Shown here piece by piece: positions 33,272 through 42,743 of a stretch of DNA of 64,000 nucleotides. Numbering within the stretch: position 1 is the stretch's first letter; every line of letters begins with the position of its first letter. A program made the position numbers and the translations under genes. The notes beneath the pieces were generated by a model. It was given only the letters and a program-made list of their open reading frames with translations, did no database searches and was not told where the DNA came from. The DNA is from Kribbella monticola (lineage in GTDB: Bacteria > Actinomycetota > Actinomycetes > Propionibacteriales > Kribbellaceae). The stretch covers positions 124,001-188,000 of the forward strand of contig NZ_QFXK01000004.1 in NCBI RefSeq assembly GCF_003261635.1, given 5' to 3'.

Positions 33272-35476
33272 ATGACGGAAGGCGAGGCCCAGTCGCCCCA
33301 CCAGACCAGCCGGCACCCGGCGGTCCGTCACCGCCTGACCTGGCGACCGTCAGCCCGCCGACGGGCGGCCCAGAGCGCAGCGGCCCAGCGGACCGCGATC
33401 CAGAGCTCCCCGGCCCAGGGCGGAGCGATCCAGAGCGTCCCGGCCCGGAGCACGGTTCAGCGGGCGGAGGCCCAGCAGCCGACGGTCCAGCGATGGCGGG
33501 TGTGGCGGTGGATCGGGTGGCGGTGGGTGGCCGTTGGGTTGGCGGCGTTCGGGGTGGCGGAGGTGATCGCTGGGATCGCGCTCTCTCGTGCCGCCGGCTG
33601 GTCGGTGCAGGAGGCGATCGACAGTTTCACCGTCACGAACGGTCTGATGGGGCTGAGCTTCGCGATCTGCGGCGCGCTGATCGCGTGGTACCGCCCGCAC
33701 AACCCGATCGGCTGGCTGTTCGTGGCCGACGGCATCGGTCACGCCACCACCGCCGTCGGAGCACCGCTCACCGAAGTACTGCACGACGCATCGGCCCCGA
33801 TCGGCCTGCAGCGCGTCCTCTCCACCGTGATCTCCTACTCCTGGCCGTGGTCGATCGCGCTCTTCCTGCCTCTGGCCCTCCTGCTCTTCCCCGATGGCAA
33901 GCTGGCCTCGCCGCGCTGGCGCATCGCCGCGATCGCCGTCGTCGTGACCGCCCCGCTGTTCGCGCTGGAGATGGGCGCCGGCCCCACACCCGCCTTCGAG
34001 GGCGGCGTCACGGGGTACCTGACCATCTCCTGGTACGACTCCCTGCAACCGTTGTGGACGGCAACCGAACTCCGCGGCCTCCTCGCCTACGCCCTCGCGA
34101 TCGCGAGTCTCGTCGTCCGCTTCCGCCGATCGGACGAGACCCGTCGCCGCCAGCTCCTCTGGCTGCTCCTGGCCGCGGTGATCGTGCTGATCTTCATGAC
34201 ACCGTGGGCCTTGGTCGCCGGTACGCCGATCCTCGTCCTGCTCGCCTTCCCGCTGGTCCCGATCGCCGTCGCCGTCGCGATCGTGCGGCACCAGCTGCTC
34301 GACATCCGCCTCGTCGTCTCGCGCGCATTGACCTGGGCGCTGCTGTCGATCGTTGCCATGGGCGCCTATGCCGCGCTGGTCGCGATGACGGACTCGTTCA
34401 TCTCCTCCCGGTTCGGCCGCTCGGCCGCGGTCACGGTGATCGTCGCTCTCCTGATCGCGCCGGTACTCCCGCAACTCCAACGCCTGGTCGACCGAGCGAT
34501 GTACGGCGACCGTCGCGATCCCGCCCGCGTCGCCTCCCGCGTGGGAGAACAACTGGCGACCAACCCGGCCGGAGGGATGCCGGGTGTGGTCGGCGCGGTC
34601 CGCTCCGCCTTGAGACTCCCGTACGTCGGAATCACCGTCGACGGAGTACTCCTCGCGTCGGCCGGAGCCGCGGCAAACGTCGTACCGGTTGACCTTTCGT
34701 ACGGCGGAACCACGGTCGGGTCGCTCCTCGTCGGGCTCCGCTCCGGCGAGTCGGCGTTGTCCCCGGCCGATCGGAACGTGCTCGCGTTGGTCGCCGTACC
34801 GCTGGCGGTCGCCGTTCACGCGACCAGGTTGTCGGCGGAGCTCCAGACTTCGCGCGAGAAGCTGGTTGCTGCCCGCGAGGAGGAGCGGCGCCGACTACGG
34901 CGAGACCTCCACGACGGACTCGGACCGACCTTGACCGGGGTCGCGTTCACCGCCGACGCCGCGGCCAATCTGGTGTCGATCGATGCCACGCGCGCCTCGG
35001 AGTTGCTGAGCGACCTGCGAAGAGACACGCGTACGGCGATCGGCGACGTACGCAGGCTGGTCGACGATCTGCGGCCGCCGGCGCTCGACGAACTCGGTTT
35101 GGTCGGGGCGTTGCGGCAACGGGCGGATCAACTGTCCTGGCGGGCGGACGGGGCAGCTGTCTCGGTTTCGGTGTCGGCCGAGGGATTGCCCGCGTTGCCG
35201 GCGGCGCTCGAGGTAGCGGCGTACCGGATCGCCACGGAGGCGCTCACCAACGTCGTCCGGCATTCGCGTGCGAGAGTCGCAGTACTGGCGTTGCGGTGCG
35301 GAACGGAACTGGAGATCGAGGTGACGGACGACGGACCGCCGAACGGAGCCTGGCAACCAGGCGTCGGCCTGCAAGCAATGCGTGAACGAGCCGCCGAACT
35401 AGGCGGCGCCTTCGAAGCCGGCCCCTCCCCCACCGGCGGCCGAGTCCACGCCACCTTCCCCCTGGCCACGCCATGA
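33272..35476 (+). CDS. NarL-type sensor histidine kinase
   Basis: A 734-residue membrane kinase from ATG 33272; GGAGGAG is rather far (13 bases). Residues 1-75 are a Gln/Ala-rich repetitive cytoplasmic head (AAQRTAIQSSPAQGGAIQS). About seven spans cover residues 85-370, then a GAF-like linker, and the dimerisation box EERRRLRRDLHDGLGPTLTG gives the phospho-histidine in DLHDGLGP. The HATPase part has ATEALTNVVRHSRA, VTDDGPPNG and GVGLQAMRERA. This is the HisKA_3 class that signals to LuxR-type regulators. The stop overlaps the regulator start (ATGA). Confidence 0.9.
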   Translation: MTEGEAQSPHQTSRHPAVRHRLTWRPSARRRAAQSAAAQRTAIQSSPAQGGAIQSVPARSTVQRAEAQQPTVQRWRVWRWIGWRWVAVGLAAFGVAEVIAGIALSRAAGWSVQEAIDSFTVTNGLMGLSFAICGALIAWYRPHNPIGWLFVADGIGHATTAVGAPLTEVLHDASAPIGLQRVLSTVISYSWPWSIALFLPLALLLFPDGKLASPRWRIAAIAVVVTAPLFALEMGAGPTPAFEGGVTGYLTISWYDSLQPLWTATELRGLLAYALAIASLVVRFRRSDETRRRQLLWLLLAAVIVLIFMTPWALVAGTPILVLLAFPLVPIAVAVAIVRHQLLDIRLVVSRALTWALLSIVAMGAYAALVAMTDSFISSRFGRSAAVTVIVALLIAPVLPQLQRLVDRAMYGDRRDPARVASRVGEQLATNPAGGMPGVVGAVRSALRLPYVGITVDGVLLASAGAAANVVPVDLSYGGTTVGSLLVGLRSGESALSPADRNVLALVAVPLAVAVHATRLSAELQTSREKLVAAREEERRRLRRDLHDGLGPTLTGVAFTADAAANLVSIDATRASELLSDLRRDTRTAIGDVRRLVDDLRPPALDELGLVGALRQRADQLSWRADGAAVSVSVSAEGLPALPAALEVAAYRIATEALTNVVRHSRARVAVLALRCGTELEIEVTDDGPPNGAWQPGVGLQAMRERAAELGGAFEAGPSPTGGRVHATFPLATP

Positions 35477-36111
35477 TTCGCGTTGTGCTGGCCGACGATC
35501 ATCCCGTCGTACGGGCGGGGCTGGCCGCGTTGCTCACTTCGCTACCCGGGATCGAGGTCGTCGGAGTGGCAGCGAATGGACGAGAAGCCGTGCGCGAAGT
35601 CGTCACCTCGCGCCCGGACGTCGCAGTACTCGATCTGCAGATGCCCGACCTCGACGGCTTCGCCGCCACCCGCGAGATCACCCGGTGTGCGCCGGATGTA
35701 GCCGTCTTGGTGCTCACCATGTTCGAGGACGACGACTCGGTCTTCGCCGCCATGCGCGCCGGAGCCCGCGGCTACCTGGTCAAAGGCGCCGAGCAGGAAG
35801 ACATCGCCCGCGCCATCCAGGCCGTCGCCGCCGGCGAAGCGATCTTCGGCCCCGGCGTCGCCCGCCGGATGCTGTCGTTCTTCTCCGCGCCCCCGCCCGC
35901 CCCGGACCCGTTCCCCGAACTCACCACCCGGGAACGCGAGATCCTCGATCTCCTGGCCGCCGGCCTGTCCAACGCCGCCATCGGCACCCACCTCAACCTG
36001 GCCGCCAAAACCGTCGCCAACAACGTCTCCACCATCTTCACCAAACTCGCCGTAGCCGACCGCGCCACCGCCATCATCCAAGCCCGCAACGCCGGCCTCG
36101 GGAACAGCTAG
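35473..36111 (+). CDS. NarL/FixJ-family response regulator
   Basis: A 212-residue receiver-HTH protein. The acidic pocket is ADDH with the phospho-acceptor Asp54 in AVLDLQMPDLDG, then LTMFEDDDS and the Lys of YLVKGA. The C-terminal LuxR-type HTH shows LTTREREILDLLAAGLSNAAIG and LAAKTVANNVS. Coupled to the kinase by ATGA, it is its partner. It may bind the palindrome at 33219. Its stop is two bases from the convergent WYL gene's stop, with no room for a separate hairpin. Confidence 0.93.
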   Translation: MIRVVLADDHPVVRAGLAALLTSLPGIEVVGVAANGREAVREVVTSRPDVAVLDLQMPDLDGFAATREITRCAPDVAVLVLTMFEDDDSVFAAMRAGARGYLVKGAEQEDIARAIQAVAAGEAIFGPGVARRMLSFFSAPPPAPDPFPELTTREREILDLLAAGLSNAAIGTHLNLAAKTVANNVSTIFTKLAVADRATAIIQARNAGLGNS

Positions 36112-36113
36112 CG

Positions 36114-37079
36114 TCACTCGATGGCGCGGAGATAGCGCTCTCCGATGATCTTGAGGTGTGCGACCAGGGCGGGTGGGGCGGTGACGTGGAAGTCGAGGCC
36201 GAGCATGCCGATGTAGACGGCGACGACTTCGAGGCTTTCGGCGCCGGTGATCAGGATGCAGGTGTTCTCGTCGACCGACTCCACGATGCCGACGGCTGCG
36301 TGGATGCGGGACAGCACCTCCTCGGCCGAGGCGAAGACGGTGATGGTCGCGTGCACCTTCCAGCCGGTGGTGGCGACATCTCGTAGTACGAAGTCTGTGT
36401 AGTCGTCCTCGGGCATCGGGCGCGGCTTGTACCGCCGGCCGGTCGCCATCCGGAGGTCCATCCAGTCCACCCGATACGTGTGCCACTCACCGGCTTCGTC
36501 CCGCGCCACCAGATACCAGTACCGCTGCCAACTCACCAGCCGATAGGGCTCGACCAGAATCGGAAACGAGGGAGCGCTCTGCGGTACGGCGTACTCGAAG
36601 CGCAGGTAGTGCTCATCGCGAATCGCCGCCGCGATCGTGCTCACCACGGCCGGATCCACCTCGGGATCCTGCACGTTGGACCCGGTGTTGTCCGGCCCCT
36701 TCGACAGCGTCGTGTGGATCGCGTTCACCTGCCGGCGAAGGCGATGCGGCAACACCTGCTCGAGCTTGGCCAACGCGCGAGAACTGCTCTCCGCCATCCC
36801 GCTCACCCCGGCGCCCGTCCGCAAGCCGACGGCGACGGCGACCGCCTCCTCGTCGTCCAGCAGCAGCGGCGGCAACTTGGCCCCGACGCCCAACTGGTAG
36901 TAGCCCGCCGGCCCGCGCGTCGCGTCGACGGGATAGCCGAGCTCGCGGAGTCGGTCGATGTCGTTGCGGATGGTCCGCGTACTGACGCCCAACCGCTCGG
37001 CCAACTCCGACCCCGGCCAGGCCGGCCGCGACTGCATCAGGGCCAGCAACGACAGCAGTCTCGACGAGGTTTCGCGCAT
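36114..37079 (-). CDS. YafY-type HTH-WYL regulator, first pair
   Basis: A 321-residue regulator. The N-terminal HTH_11 has ELAERLGVSTRTIRNDIDRLRELGYPV and a wing ATRGPAGYYQL. The middle [17 protein letters not shown] is the usual linker. The WYL domain carries RYWYLVARDEAGEWHTYRVD, a likely ligand pocket, and a C-terminal WCX part follows. It is divergent from an epoxide hydrolase gene over 60 bases that contain a 7-base-arm palindrome. A close paralog pair lies at 50749-52943. I infer ligand-dependent control of the hydrolase. Confidence 0.92.
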   Translation of the reverse strand: MRETSSRLLSLLALMQSRPAWPGSELAERLGVSTRTIRNDIDRLRELGYPVDATRGPAGYYQLGVGAKLPPLLLDDEEAVAVAVGLRTGAGVSGMAESSSRALAKLEQVLPHRLRRQVNAIHTTLSKGPDNTGSNVQDPEVDPAVVSTIAAAIRDEHYLRFEYAVPQSAPSFPILVEPYRLVSWQRYWYLVARDEAGEWHTYRVDWMDLRMATGRRYKPRPMPEDDYTDFVLRDVATTGWKVHATITVFASAEEVLSRIHAAVGIVESVDENTCILITGAESLEVVAVYIGMLGLDFHVTAPPALVAHLKIIGERYLRAIE

Positions 37080-37098
37080 GCAGAAAATAGTACTTTGA

Positions 37099-37119
37099 AT
37101 AGGAATCTATCGTTCCTAT
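37099..37119. promoter_or_regulatory. Operator candidate of first WYL pair
   Basis: ATAGGAA (37099-37105) and TTCCTAT (37113-37119) form perfect arms around TCTATCG, centred in the 60-base divergent region. The AT-rich setting also suits promoter -10 elements. Confidence 0.65.
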
Positions 37120-37139
37120 ACAGCTTCTACGGTAGAGCC

Positions 37140-38291
37140 ATGAACAACAACGGAAACTCCCCCGCAGACATCCGTCCCTTCACCGTCGACGTGGCCCAGG
37201 CGGACCTCGACGACCTGCTCGCCCGCCTCGCCAACACCCGCCTCCCGCAACCGGCGCCCGGTGACGACTGGGACCTCGGTACGCCGAACCACTACCTCGC
37301 CGAGATGGTCGACCACTGGCAGAACGGGTTCGACTGGCGCGAGCAGGAAGCCCGGATGAACGAGTTCCCGCACTACCTGACCGAGATCGACGGCCAGACC
37401 GTGCACTTCATCCACGTGCCGTCCGCCGAGGAGTCGGCGACTCCGCTGCTCCTGCTGCACACCTACCCGGGTTCGTTCGTCGACTTCCTCGACATGATCG
37501 GCCCGCTGACCGACCCGGTCGCCCACGGCGGTCAGGCTTCGGACGCGTTCTCCGTCGTGGTTCCGTCGATCCCCGGCTTCGGATTCAGTACTCCGCTCGT
37601 CGACCGCGGCTGGACGATGGCCCGCGTCGCCCGCACCTTCGACAAGCTGATGCGCAAGCTCGGCTACGACTCGTACGGCGCGCACGGCAGCGACGGCGGC
37701 GCGATGATCTCCCGCGAGCTCGGCCTGCTGAACCCTCCCGGATTCCTCGGCCTGCACGTCCTCCAGCTGTTCTCGTTCCCGTCGGGCGACCCGGCCGAGT
37801 TCGAGAAGTTCACCCCGGAGGACTACGCCGCGCTCGAACACCTCAAGTGGTTCCAGTCCGTCGGCGGCTACAACGCGATCAACTCGACCCGCCCGCAGAC
37901 CGTTGCCGTCGGCATCTCCGACTCCCCGGTCGGCCAACTCGCCTGGAACGAACTCTTCAACAGCTTCGGGAACGGCACCAGCCTGGTCACCCGCGACCAG
38001 ATCCTCACCGAGGTCACCCTCTACTGGTTCACCAACACCAGCGCCGCCGCCGGCCGTTACCACTACGAAGAAGCCCACGCCGAGCACGACACCGCTCCCA
38101 ACACCGCCCCCACCGGCGTCGCCGTCTTCGCCGACGACTTCAAGACGATCCGCCCATTGGCGGAACGCGACAACACCAACATCGTCCACTGGTCCACCTT
38201 CGAAAAGGGCGGCCACTTCGCCTCCCTCGAACGCCCCGAAGACGTCACCACCGACCTCCGCACCTTCTTCGGCAGCCTCCGCTCCAACTGA
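37140..38291 (+). CDS. Epoxide hydrolase-family alpha/beta hydrolase, first pair
   Basis: A 383-residue hydrolase. The N-terminal EHN domain (IRPFTVDVAQADLDDLLARL ... DWREQEARMN) precedes the core. Catalytic elements: oxyanion motif HTYPGSF (from His107), nucleophile Asp185 in GAHGSDGGA, lid residues YGxxxNS-like and final His359 in KGGHFASLE. Such enzymes open epoxides through an aspartyl ester. No signal peptide. It is divergent from a WYL regulator and ends at a hairpin. About 45-50 percent similar by eye to the hydrolase at 51771. Confidence 0.92.
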   Translation: MNNNGNSPADIRPFTVDVAQADLDDLLARLANTRLPQPAPGDDWDLGTPNHYLAEMVDHWQNGFDWREQEARMNEFPHYLTEIDGQTVHFIHVPSAEESATPLLLLHTYPGSFVDFLDMIGPLTDPVAHGGQASDAFSVVVPSIPGFGFSTPLVDRGWTMARVARTFDKLMRKLGYDSYGAHGSDGGAMISRELGLLNPPGFLGLHVLQLFSFPSGDPAEFEKFTPEDYAALEHLKWFQSVGGYNAINSTRPQTVAVGISDSPVGQLAWNELFNSFGNGTSLVTRDQILTEVTLYWFTNTSAAAGRYHYEEAHAEHDTAPNTAPTGVAVFADDFKTIRPLAERDNTNIVHWSTFEKGGHFASLERPEDVTTDLRTFFGSLRSN

Positions 38292-38300
38292 CGACACCCG

Positions 38301-38336
38301 AAGGCCGGCTCCCGCTCCCCGCGGCGAGCCGGCCTT
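38301..38336. terminator. Hairpin terminator after first epoxide hydrolase
   Basis: Perfect 11-base arms AAGGCCGGCTC (38301-38311) and GAGCCGGCCTT (38326-38336) with a 14-base loop. The A-start and T-end let it work for both the hydrolase and the convergent caspase-like gene. Confidence 0.87.
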
Positions 38337-38344
38337 GGTTCGTG

Positions 38345-41311
38345 CTATCGCGCCAAGCGGATGGTGCCGACGGGCTTGAGGGCGACGGCATCGATGATCA
38401 CGATGCCGTCCGAGAAGCCGGACAGGTAGATGCGCTGACCGTCGTTGCTGACCGCGAGCCTGATGGTCACACCGAAGTCATCGGTGAGCGAACCGACGAC
38501 GTCGTCGTTCTTCGTGTCGATGGCAGTGATTGTCGCCTTCTGCAGCGATGAGTCCGCGCCCAGCACGAAGAGACGGCTGTCATCGGCGGTCAGTACGGCC
38601 GAATTGGATCCGGCCGGGAGTGGCTTCGAACTCGGTCGCGGGTTGGCCACGGTTGTGTTGATCACCCGGTACGAACCTTCGCCGACGACGTACAGCTGAC
38701 CCGTCGAACTCATGCTGAGATCGCGCGGCTTGTCGTCGAGCTTGAACGGCGTACGGGCCGGGCGCATCGTGTTCGTGTCCAGCACAGACACCGATTGCGT
38801 TTCGTGGTCGGCGAGGAACAGGCGATCTCCCGAAGGACTGACGGCAAGATCCCAAGGACTTCCACTCGCGCTGATCGGTCCGCCCACCGTCGTCAGCTTG
38901 GTCGTGTCGACGACAGTGATCGTCTGCGCCTCGGGACTGAGGACGAACAATCGGTGGGTGGCTGCGTTGAGCGCGAGGCCGACCGGTTTCGGGGCCACGG
39001 GGATCGGCTTACCGATGATCCGCCAGTCGGCCACGTCGATCACTGTCACGGAGTTGGCAAGACCACTCGCCACATACAGCCGCTTGCCGTCCGGAGCCAG
39101 GACCAGTCCGGTCGGCTGCCCACCGACCGGCAACGCATCCCCTTCCTGCTCACGAGTCGTCGTACTGATCTTGAGTACCTTGCCGTTGGCGAAATCTGCC
39201 GCGTACAGATGGTCGTTGGTCAAGCTGACCGCCAGTCCGATCGGAACCGGCGCACTGGCAGCGTGAGGTCCGACGACCGACGCAGCTCCGCCGAGTACCG
39301 CGGGCAGAACAAGCATCGCCGCGATCGCCACCACGAGTCGCCTGCCCGGACGACTTCCTCCCGCGCCGTCAGCACCGGCTGCCGCCTCTTCATCAGCACC
39401 GAGCTGCCCGTCAGTGCGACCCTCTTCGTCAGCGTCGGCCTGCTCGCTGGGCCTCAGCCCGACGATCACCTGCACCGCGAGAAGCAGCCATGCCACGAAC
39501 AACGCGACCACAGCAGCCAGCGGCGGCAGGAATCCGTCAGGACGCCGGAACATCCCGAGCCACAAGGCGAATCCGCCCAGCACCCACCCGCCCAGGAACG
39601 CCCTCCGACGCCCGGCCGGCGACGTCATCGCCGCGAGCAGTGGCCCTACGATCGCCAGTTCTACCGCGAGGATGCCGACGACGATCGGGTACGACCACTT
39701 CCACTGAAACTCGATCGCCGAGCTCCCGCGGAACGCGAGCGGTGACTCGTAGTGGACATAAGCACGGATCACCAACTGCGCAGCGGCCGCGGCAACCCCC
39801 AGCCCGATGACCAGCCACGCCCACCGGCCGGCAATTCGCCGTACGCTCCAGCTCGCACGGCCACCGCGAAGCCGAAGTATCGCGAAGACACCGGCCGCGA
39901 TCCACGCCAGGTGTGCGATGACCGCAAGCGCCGCCACGAGAGGCGTTCCGGAAAGGTCGCCGCCGATGAACGGGCGCATCCAGTCGGTCAGCCAGCCCAC
40001 GATCAAGGCCCCGCCCAGCAAGCCCGTCGGCGCTAGACCCACCACGAAGGCGACAGCGTCGTCCGGACCGACGCGGCTCTGGATCAGCAAAGAGGCGACC
40101 ATCACGCCAGTGGCTGCCACGAGGTACCACGAGGCGCCGCCGGACCAACGATCGCCGGTGAGCCCGACGACAACGCCGGCGACCAGCGCTGCGGTCGCAA
40201 CCAGATTGAGCCCGCTGATCAGTCTGGACCCGGTCGGCACCGCGAGCCGTTCGAGCTGAGTCAGTCGACGCCGCATCGATGCGCGGACCGCTGAACCGAT
40301 CGAGATCGCCTCGGCTGCCGATGCCCGGGGCTGTCTGGGCGGAATCGAAGCGACCGGCATCGGCGCCGGCGCCGGTGAGCTCAGGATCGCTTGGGCCGCA
40401 TCGGACACCGCTCGGCTGTCGTCGTCGAGGAGTAGCTCCAAGTGGTGGCGCGCCGTACGGCGTACCAGCTCGTTGTTTGCCCAGAGCAACCGTCCGAGCG
40501 GCTCGACGGCAGCCAACCGCGCGGCGGGGAGCGGACTCGCCAGCGCATCGCCGAGGTGGCTCGGCAGGCTCCAGTTGACGTTCGCCGCGATGACCGTGCG
40601 GCCCTCGACCTGGTCCAGCTTCTTCGGCCGCTGGTTCGGCTGCTCGGCCGTGACCCGGTCGAAGACGTAGTTGTACAACTCGTCGACGGTGATGTCGCCG
40701 TCATGATCGAGATCCGCGGTGCCTTCGCGGAGACCCTGCACGAGATGGCGCGTGAAGACCGACTGGGCAGCCTCACCGTGAATCGTGCTGCCCTCGAAGG
40801 CGTACTGCGTCGAGTCGGATGCCGTCAGCACCGTACGCCCGCGGCCACCCAACGTTTCCAGCGTGTGCACCGCGGAGTCGGCTTTGGCGAACTGCTGAGT
40901 CGCGTAGGCACCGCTGTAGCAGCAGTCGAGGATGAGGATCTTCTGCCGGGACAGACTCTCCGTCATCGCCTCGTCCACCAACTGCGCGGACAGCGCCGTG
41001 AACCGCAACCGGTCCCGCTTGGTGTTGGACATCGCCAGGTGGAGCCGTCCGTTGTCGTCCTTCAGCCCGTGACCGGTGAAGTACAGCAAAGTGAGATCAT
41101 CTCGCCGGCTGTCCGCGTAGAACTCGGCGATCGCCTCGCCGACCTCGTGCGTGGGCGCGTTGACAAGCGTTCGTACTTCGAATCCCGCGATCTGCGGATC
41201 TTCCAGTACTGCGGCCAGCGCCTCCGCGTCCTGCGCGGGGGTGGTCAACCGCCGCAGCCCGGTGTCCGCGTACTCGTAGGTGGCGATCAGCAACGCCAGC
41301 CGACGACCCAT
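38345..41311 (-). CDS. Caspase-like protease with EF-hand, membrane spans and beta-propeller
   Basis: A 988-residue protein. Residues 1-235 are a caspase-fold protease: His81 in YFTGHGLKDD and Cys131 in ILDCCYSGA form the dyad. Within it, residues 200-211 (DLDHDGDITVDE) are a full EF-hand loop with Asp/Thr/Glu at ligand positions 1, 3, 5, 7, 9 and 12, so calcium control is likely. A Pro/Ala linker leads to six to eight membrane spans (about 350-625). An acidic loop and one more span follow, then a YVTN-type beta-propeller (about 685-988) with repeated blades such as VTVIDVADW and TITVVDTTKL. The start is four bases from the stop of the EACC1-like gene. Putative self-destructive effector. Confidence 0.88.
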   Translation of the reverse strand: MGRRLALLIATYEYADTGLRRLTTPAQDAEALAAVLEDPQIAGFEVRTLVNAPTHEVGEAIAEFYADSRRDDLTLLYFTGHGLKDDNGRLHLAMSNTKRDRLRFTALSAQLVDEAMTESLSRQKILILDCCYSGAYATQQFAKADSAVHTLETLGGRGRTVLTASDSTQYAFEGSTIHGEAAQSVFTRHLVQGLREGTADLDHDGDITVDELYNYVFDRVTAEQPNQRPKKLDQVEGRTVIAANVNWSLPSHLGDALASPLPAARLAAVEPLGRLLWANNELVRRTARHHLELLLDDDSRAVSDAAQAILSSPAPAPMPVASIPPRQPRASAAEAISIGSAVRASMRRRLTQLERLAVPTGSRLISGLNLVATAALVAGVVVGLTGDRWSGGASWYLVAATGVMVASLLIQSRVGPDDAVAFVVGLAPTGLLGGALIVGWLTDWMRPFIGGDLSGTPLVAALAVIAHLAWIAAGVFAILRLRGGRASWSVRRIAGRWAWLVIGLGVAAAAAQLVIRAYVHYESPLAFRGSSAIEFQWKWSYPIVVGILAVELAIVGPLLAAMTSPAGRRRAFLGGWVLGGFALWLGMFRRPDGFLPPLAAVVALFVAWLLLAVQVIVGLRPSEQADADEEGRTDGQLGADEEAAAGADGAGGSRPGRRLVVAIAAMLVLPAVLGGAASVVGPHAASAPVPIGLAVSLTNDHLYAADFANGKVLKISTTTREQEGDALPVGGQPTGLVLAPDGKRLYVASGLANSVTVIDVADWRIIGKPIPVAPKPVGLALNAATHRLFVLSPEAQTITVVDTTKLTTVGGPISASGSPWDLAVSPSGDRLFLADHETQSVSVLDTNTMRPARTPFKLDDKPRDLSMSSTGQLYVVGEGSYRVINTTVANPRPSSKPLPAGSNSAVLTADDSRLFVLGADSSLQKATITAIDTKNDDVVGSLTDDFGVTIRLAVSNDGQRIYLSGFSDGIVIIDAVALKPVGTIRLAR

Positions 41312-41314
41312 TGG

Positions 41315-41677
41315 CTAGCCGCCCGTGTGCTTGGCGAGAAAGGCCTCCAGCAGTCGCTCCCGCTCAGTGAACGAGGGCCGATCCAGCTCGATCGAGTCGG
41401 CTCCGATCGTGACCGTGATCCGCTGCGGATCCGCGCGCCGGCCGAGCCAGTCGCGGAGTACGAGGATCAGCGTCGGGATCATGCCGCCGGCACCCACCAG
41501 CGCTACCGCGACCGCCCCTACGACCGCACCATCACCCTTGGCCCCCTCTGGCATCGCTGCCTGGACGGCACGCGTCTCGAACTCGTGCTCCCCGAGCTCT
41601 TCACGCAGCCGCCGAACGGCCCGCTCCACCTCTTCGGGCTCGCCGCCCATCACCTGAATCTCAGCCCACTCCGCCAC
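41315..41677 (-). CDS. EACC1-like effector-associated component
   Basis: A 120-residue protein from GTG 41677, preceded by GGTGGGGG; the frame extends to 41740 without a better site. A ferredoxin-like start (AEIQVMGGEPEEVERAVRRLREEL) is followed by a Gly-rich hydrophobic stretch (GAVVGAVAVALVGAGGM) and DWLGRRADPQRITVTIGADS. This pattern matches the effector-associated constant component EACC1, which in published surveys of bacterial conflict systems sits beside caspase or trypsin-like effectors. It lies directly upstream of the caspase-like gene (3-base gap). It is thought to be a signal or membrane-linked adaptor. Confidence 0.75.
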   Translation of the reverse strand: MAEWAEIQVMGGEPEEVERAVRRLREELGEHEFETRAVQAAMPEGAKGDGAVVGAVAVALVGAGGMIPTLILVLRDWLGRRADPQRITVTIGADSIELDRPSFTERERLLEAFLAKHTGG

Positions 41678-41795
41678 AAATCCCCCACCGGTCAGCCAAC
41701 TCTCCGGCCATATCATCCCCGGCCGGTCGCCCACCCACAAGCACCTCTTGCTAACAGTGCGTAGCCGACCGCCCGGGAATTCTCGCAGGTCTGGA

Positions 41796-42743
41796 TCAGG
41801 CGGGTTTCAGGGCGAGGCCGTCGGGGGTGAGATACACCGGCATCGGGTCGCTGATGGCGCCGATGAAGCCGTCTGGGCCTTCGTTGTGGAAGGCAAGCAT
41901 CACCCAGGCGCCGTCGACGTCGCGCACCAGGCGTCCGACGTACAGGGAATCGTCGGTCAGCGGGGTCGCCTTGCTGATGTCGAAGTGGCCGGTCGCGCTG
42001 TCGGCGGTCAGAGACCAGACGCCTCCGCTGCCCGATGTCGTCTTCTTCGCGGCCGAGAGCTCGTTTCGCAGGCAGTTGAACAGCAGGACGATCTGTCCCT
42101 CGACTACCTCGACCTGGAACACCTCGAGATGCCCGAAGCCCGCGCCCGGCTCGCTCAACGGCGGTTGAACTTCCCAGTGCAGCAGGTCGCGCGATCGCGC
42201 ATGACCCACGACACCGCGATCGTCGACCGGCCCATGGTTCGCCCGGCCGGTGATCAACATGTGCCACCCGTCACCGCCGGGATCCTCGAAGACCCACGGA
42301 TCCCGCCAGGCCTCGTCGAACCACGCCGAGCCGTCATACTTCTCGTACCAGCGCGGATCCGCCGCCACGATCGGATTGCCCTCGTACTTCTCCCACGTGA
42401 AGAGATCACGAGACCTGGCCACCCCGATGCTCTGGATCAACACCCCGTCGCGCTCACTCGCACCGGTGTAGAACATGTGCCACGTACCGTCAGGCCCCTG
42501 TACTACGGACCCGGTCCAGGTCGCCGCGTCGTCAAAGGCCGGCCGATCCCCGTGGACAAGGGCATCCGCCACCCGCGTCCAACTCCGCAAGTCGTCCGAG
42601 ACGGCGTGCCCGATGGACGCCCGGCCGTGGCGCCGGCCCGGGTCGTGCAGGGCACGCGAGGCGTACAGGAAGAAGAGGTGGTACCGGTCGCCGTCGCGAG
42701 CGAACCAGAAGTCCCACACCCACGAGTCGGGCAGTTCGAGCAT
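41796..42743 (-). CDS. Five-bladed beta-propeller glycosidase (GH43/GH32/GH68-like)
   Basis: A 315-residue cytoplasmic protein starting SWVWDFWFARDGDRYHLFF, with the N-terminal Asp of clan GH-F/J nucleophiles. Later RDPWVFEDPGGDGWHML (the RDP motif) and GHLEVFQVEVVEG (the acid Glu) fit a glycosidase of the fructan/arabinan type. The ATG shares one base with the stop of the upstream permease. As the last gene of a sugar ABC operon it should cleave imported oligosaccharide. The substrate is not certain; fructan or arabinan-like sugar is suggested. Confidence 0.82.
   Translation of the reverse strand: MLELPDSWVWDFWFARDGDRYHLFFLYASRALHDPGRRHGRASIGHAVSDDLRSWTRVADALVHGDRPAFDDAATWTGSVVQGPDGTWHMFYTGASERDGVLIQSIGVARSRDLFTWEKYEGNPIVAADPRWYEKYDGSAWFDEAWRDPWVFEDPGGDGWHMLITGRANHGPVDDRGVVGHARSRDLLHWEVQPPLSEPGAGFGHLEVFQVEVVEGQIVLLFNCLRNELSAAKKTTSGSGGVWSLTADSATGHFDISKATPLTDDSLYVGRLVRDVDGAWVMLAFHNEGPDGFIGAISDPMPVYLTPDGLALKPA

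Noticed and set aside
33350-34819. 489-residue minus-strand frame opposite the sensor kinase
   Set aside because: Antisense shadow; the kinase has membrane spans and the histidine box in the plus frame.
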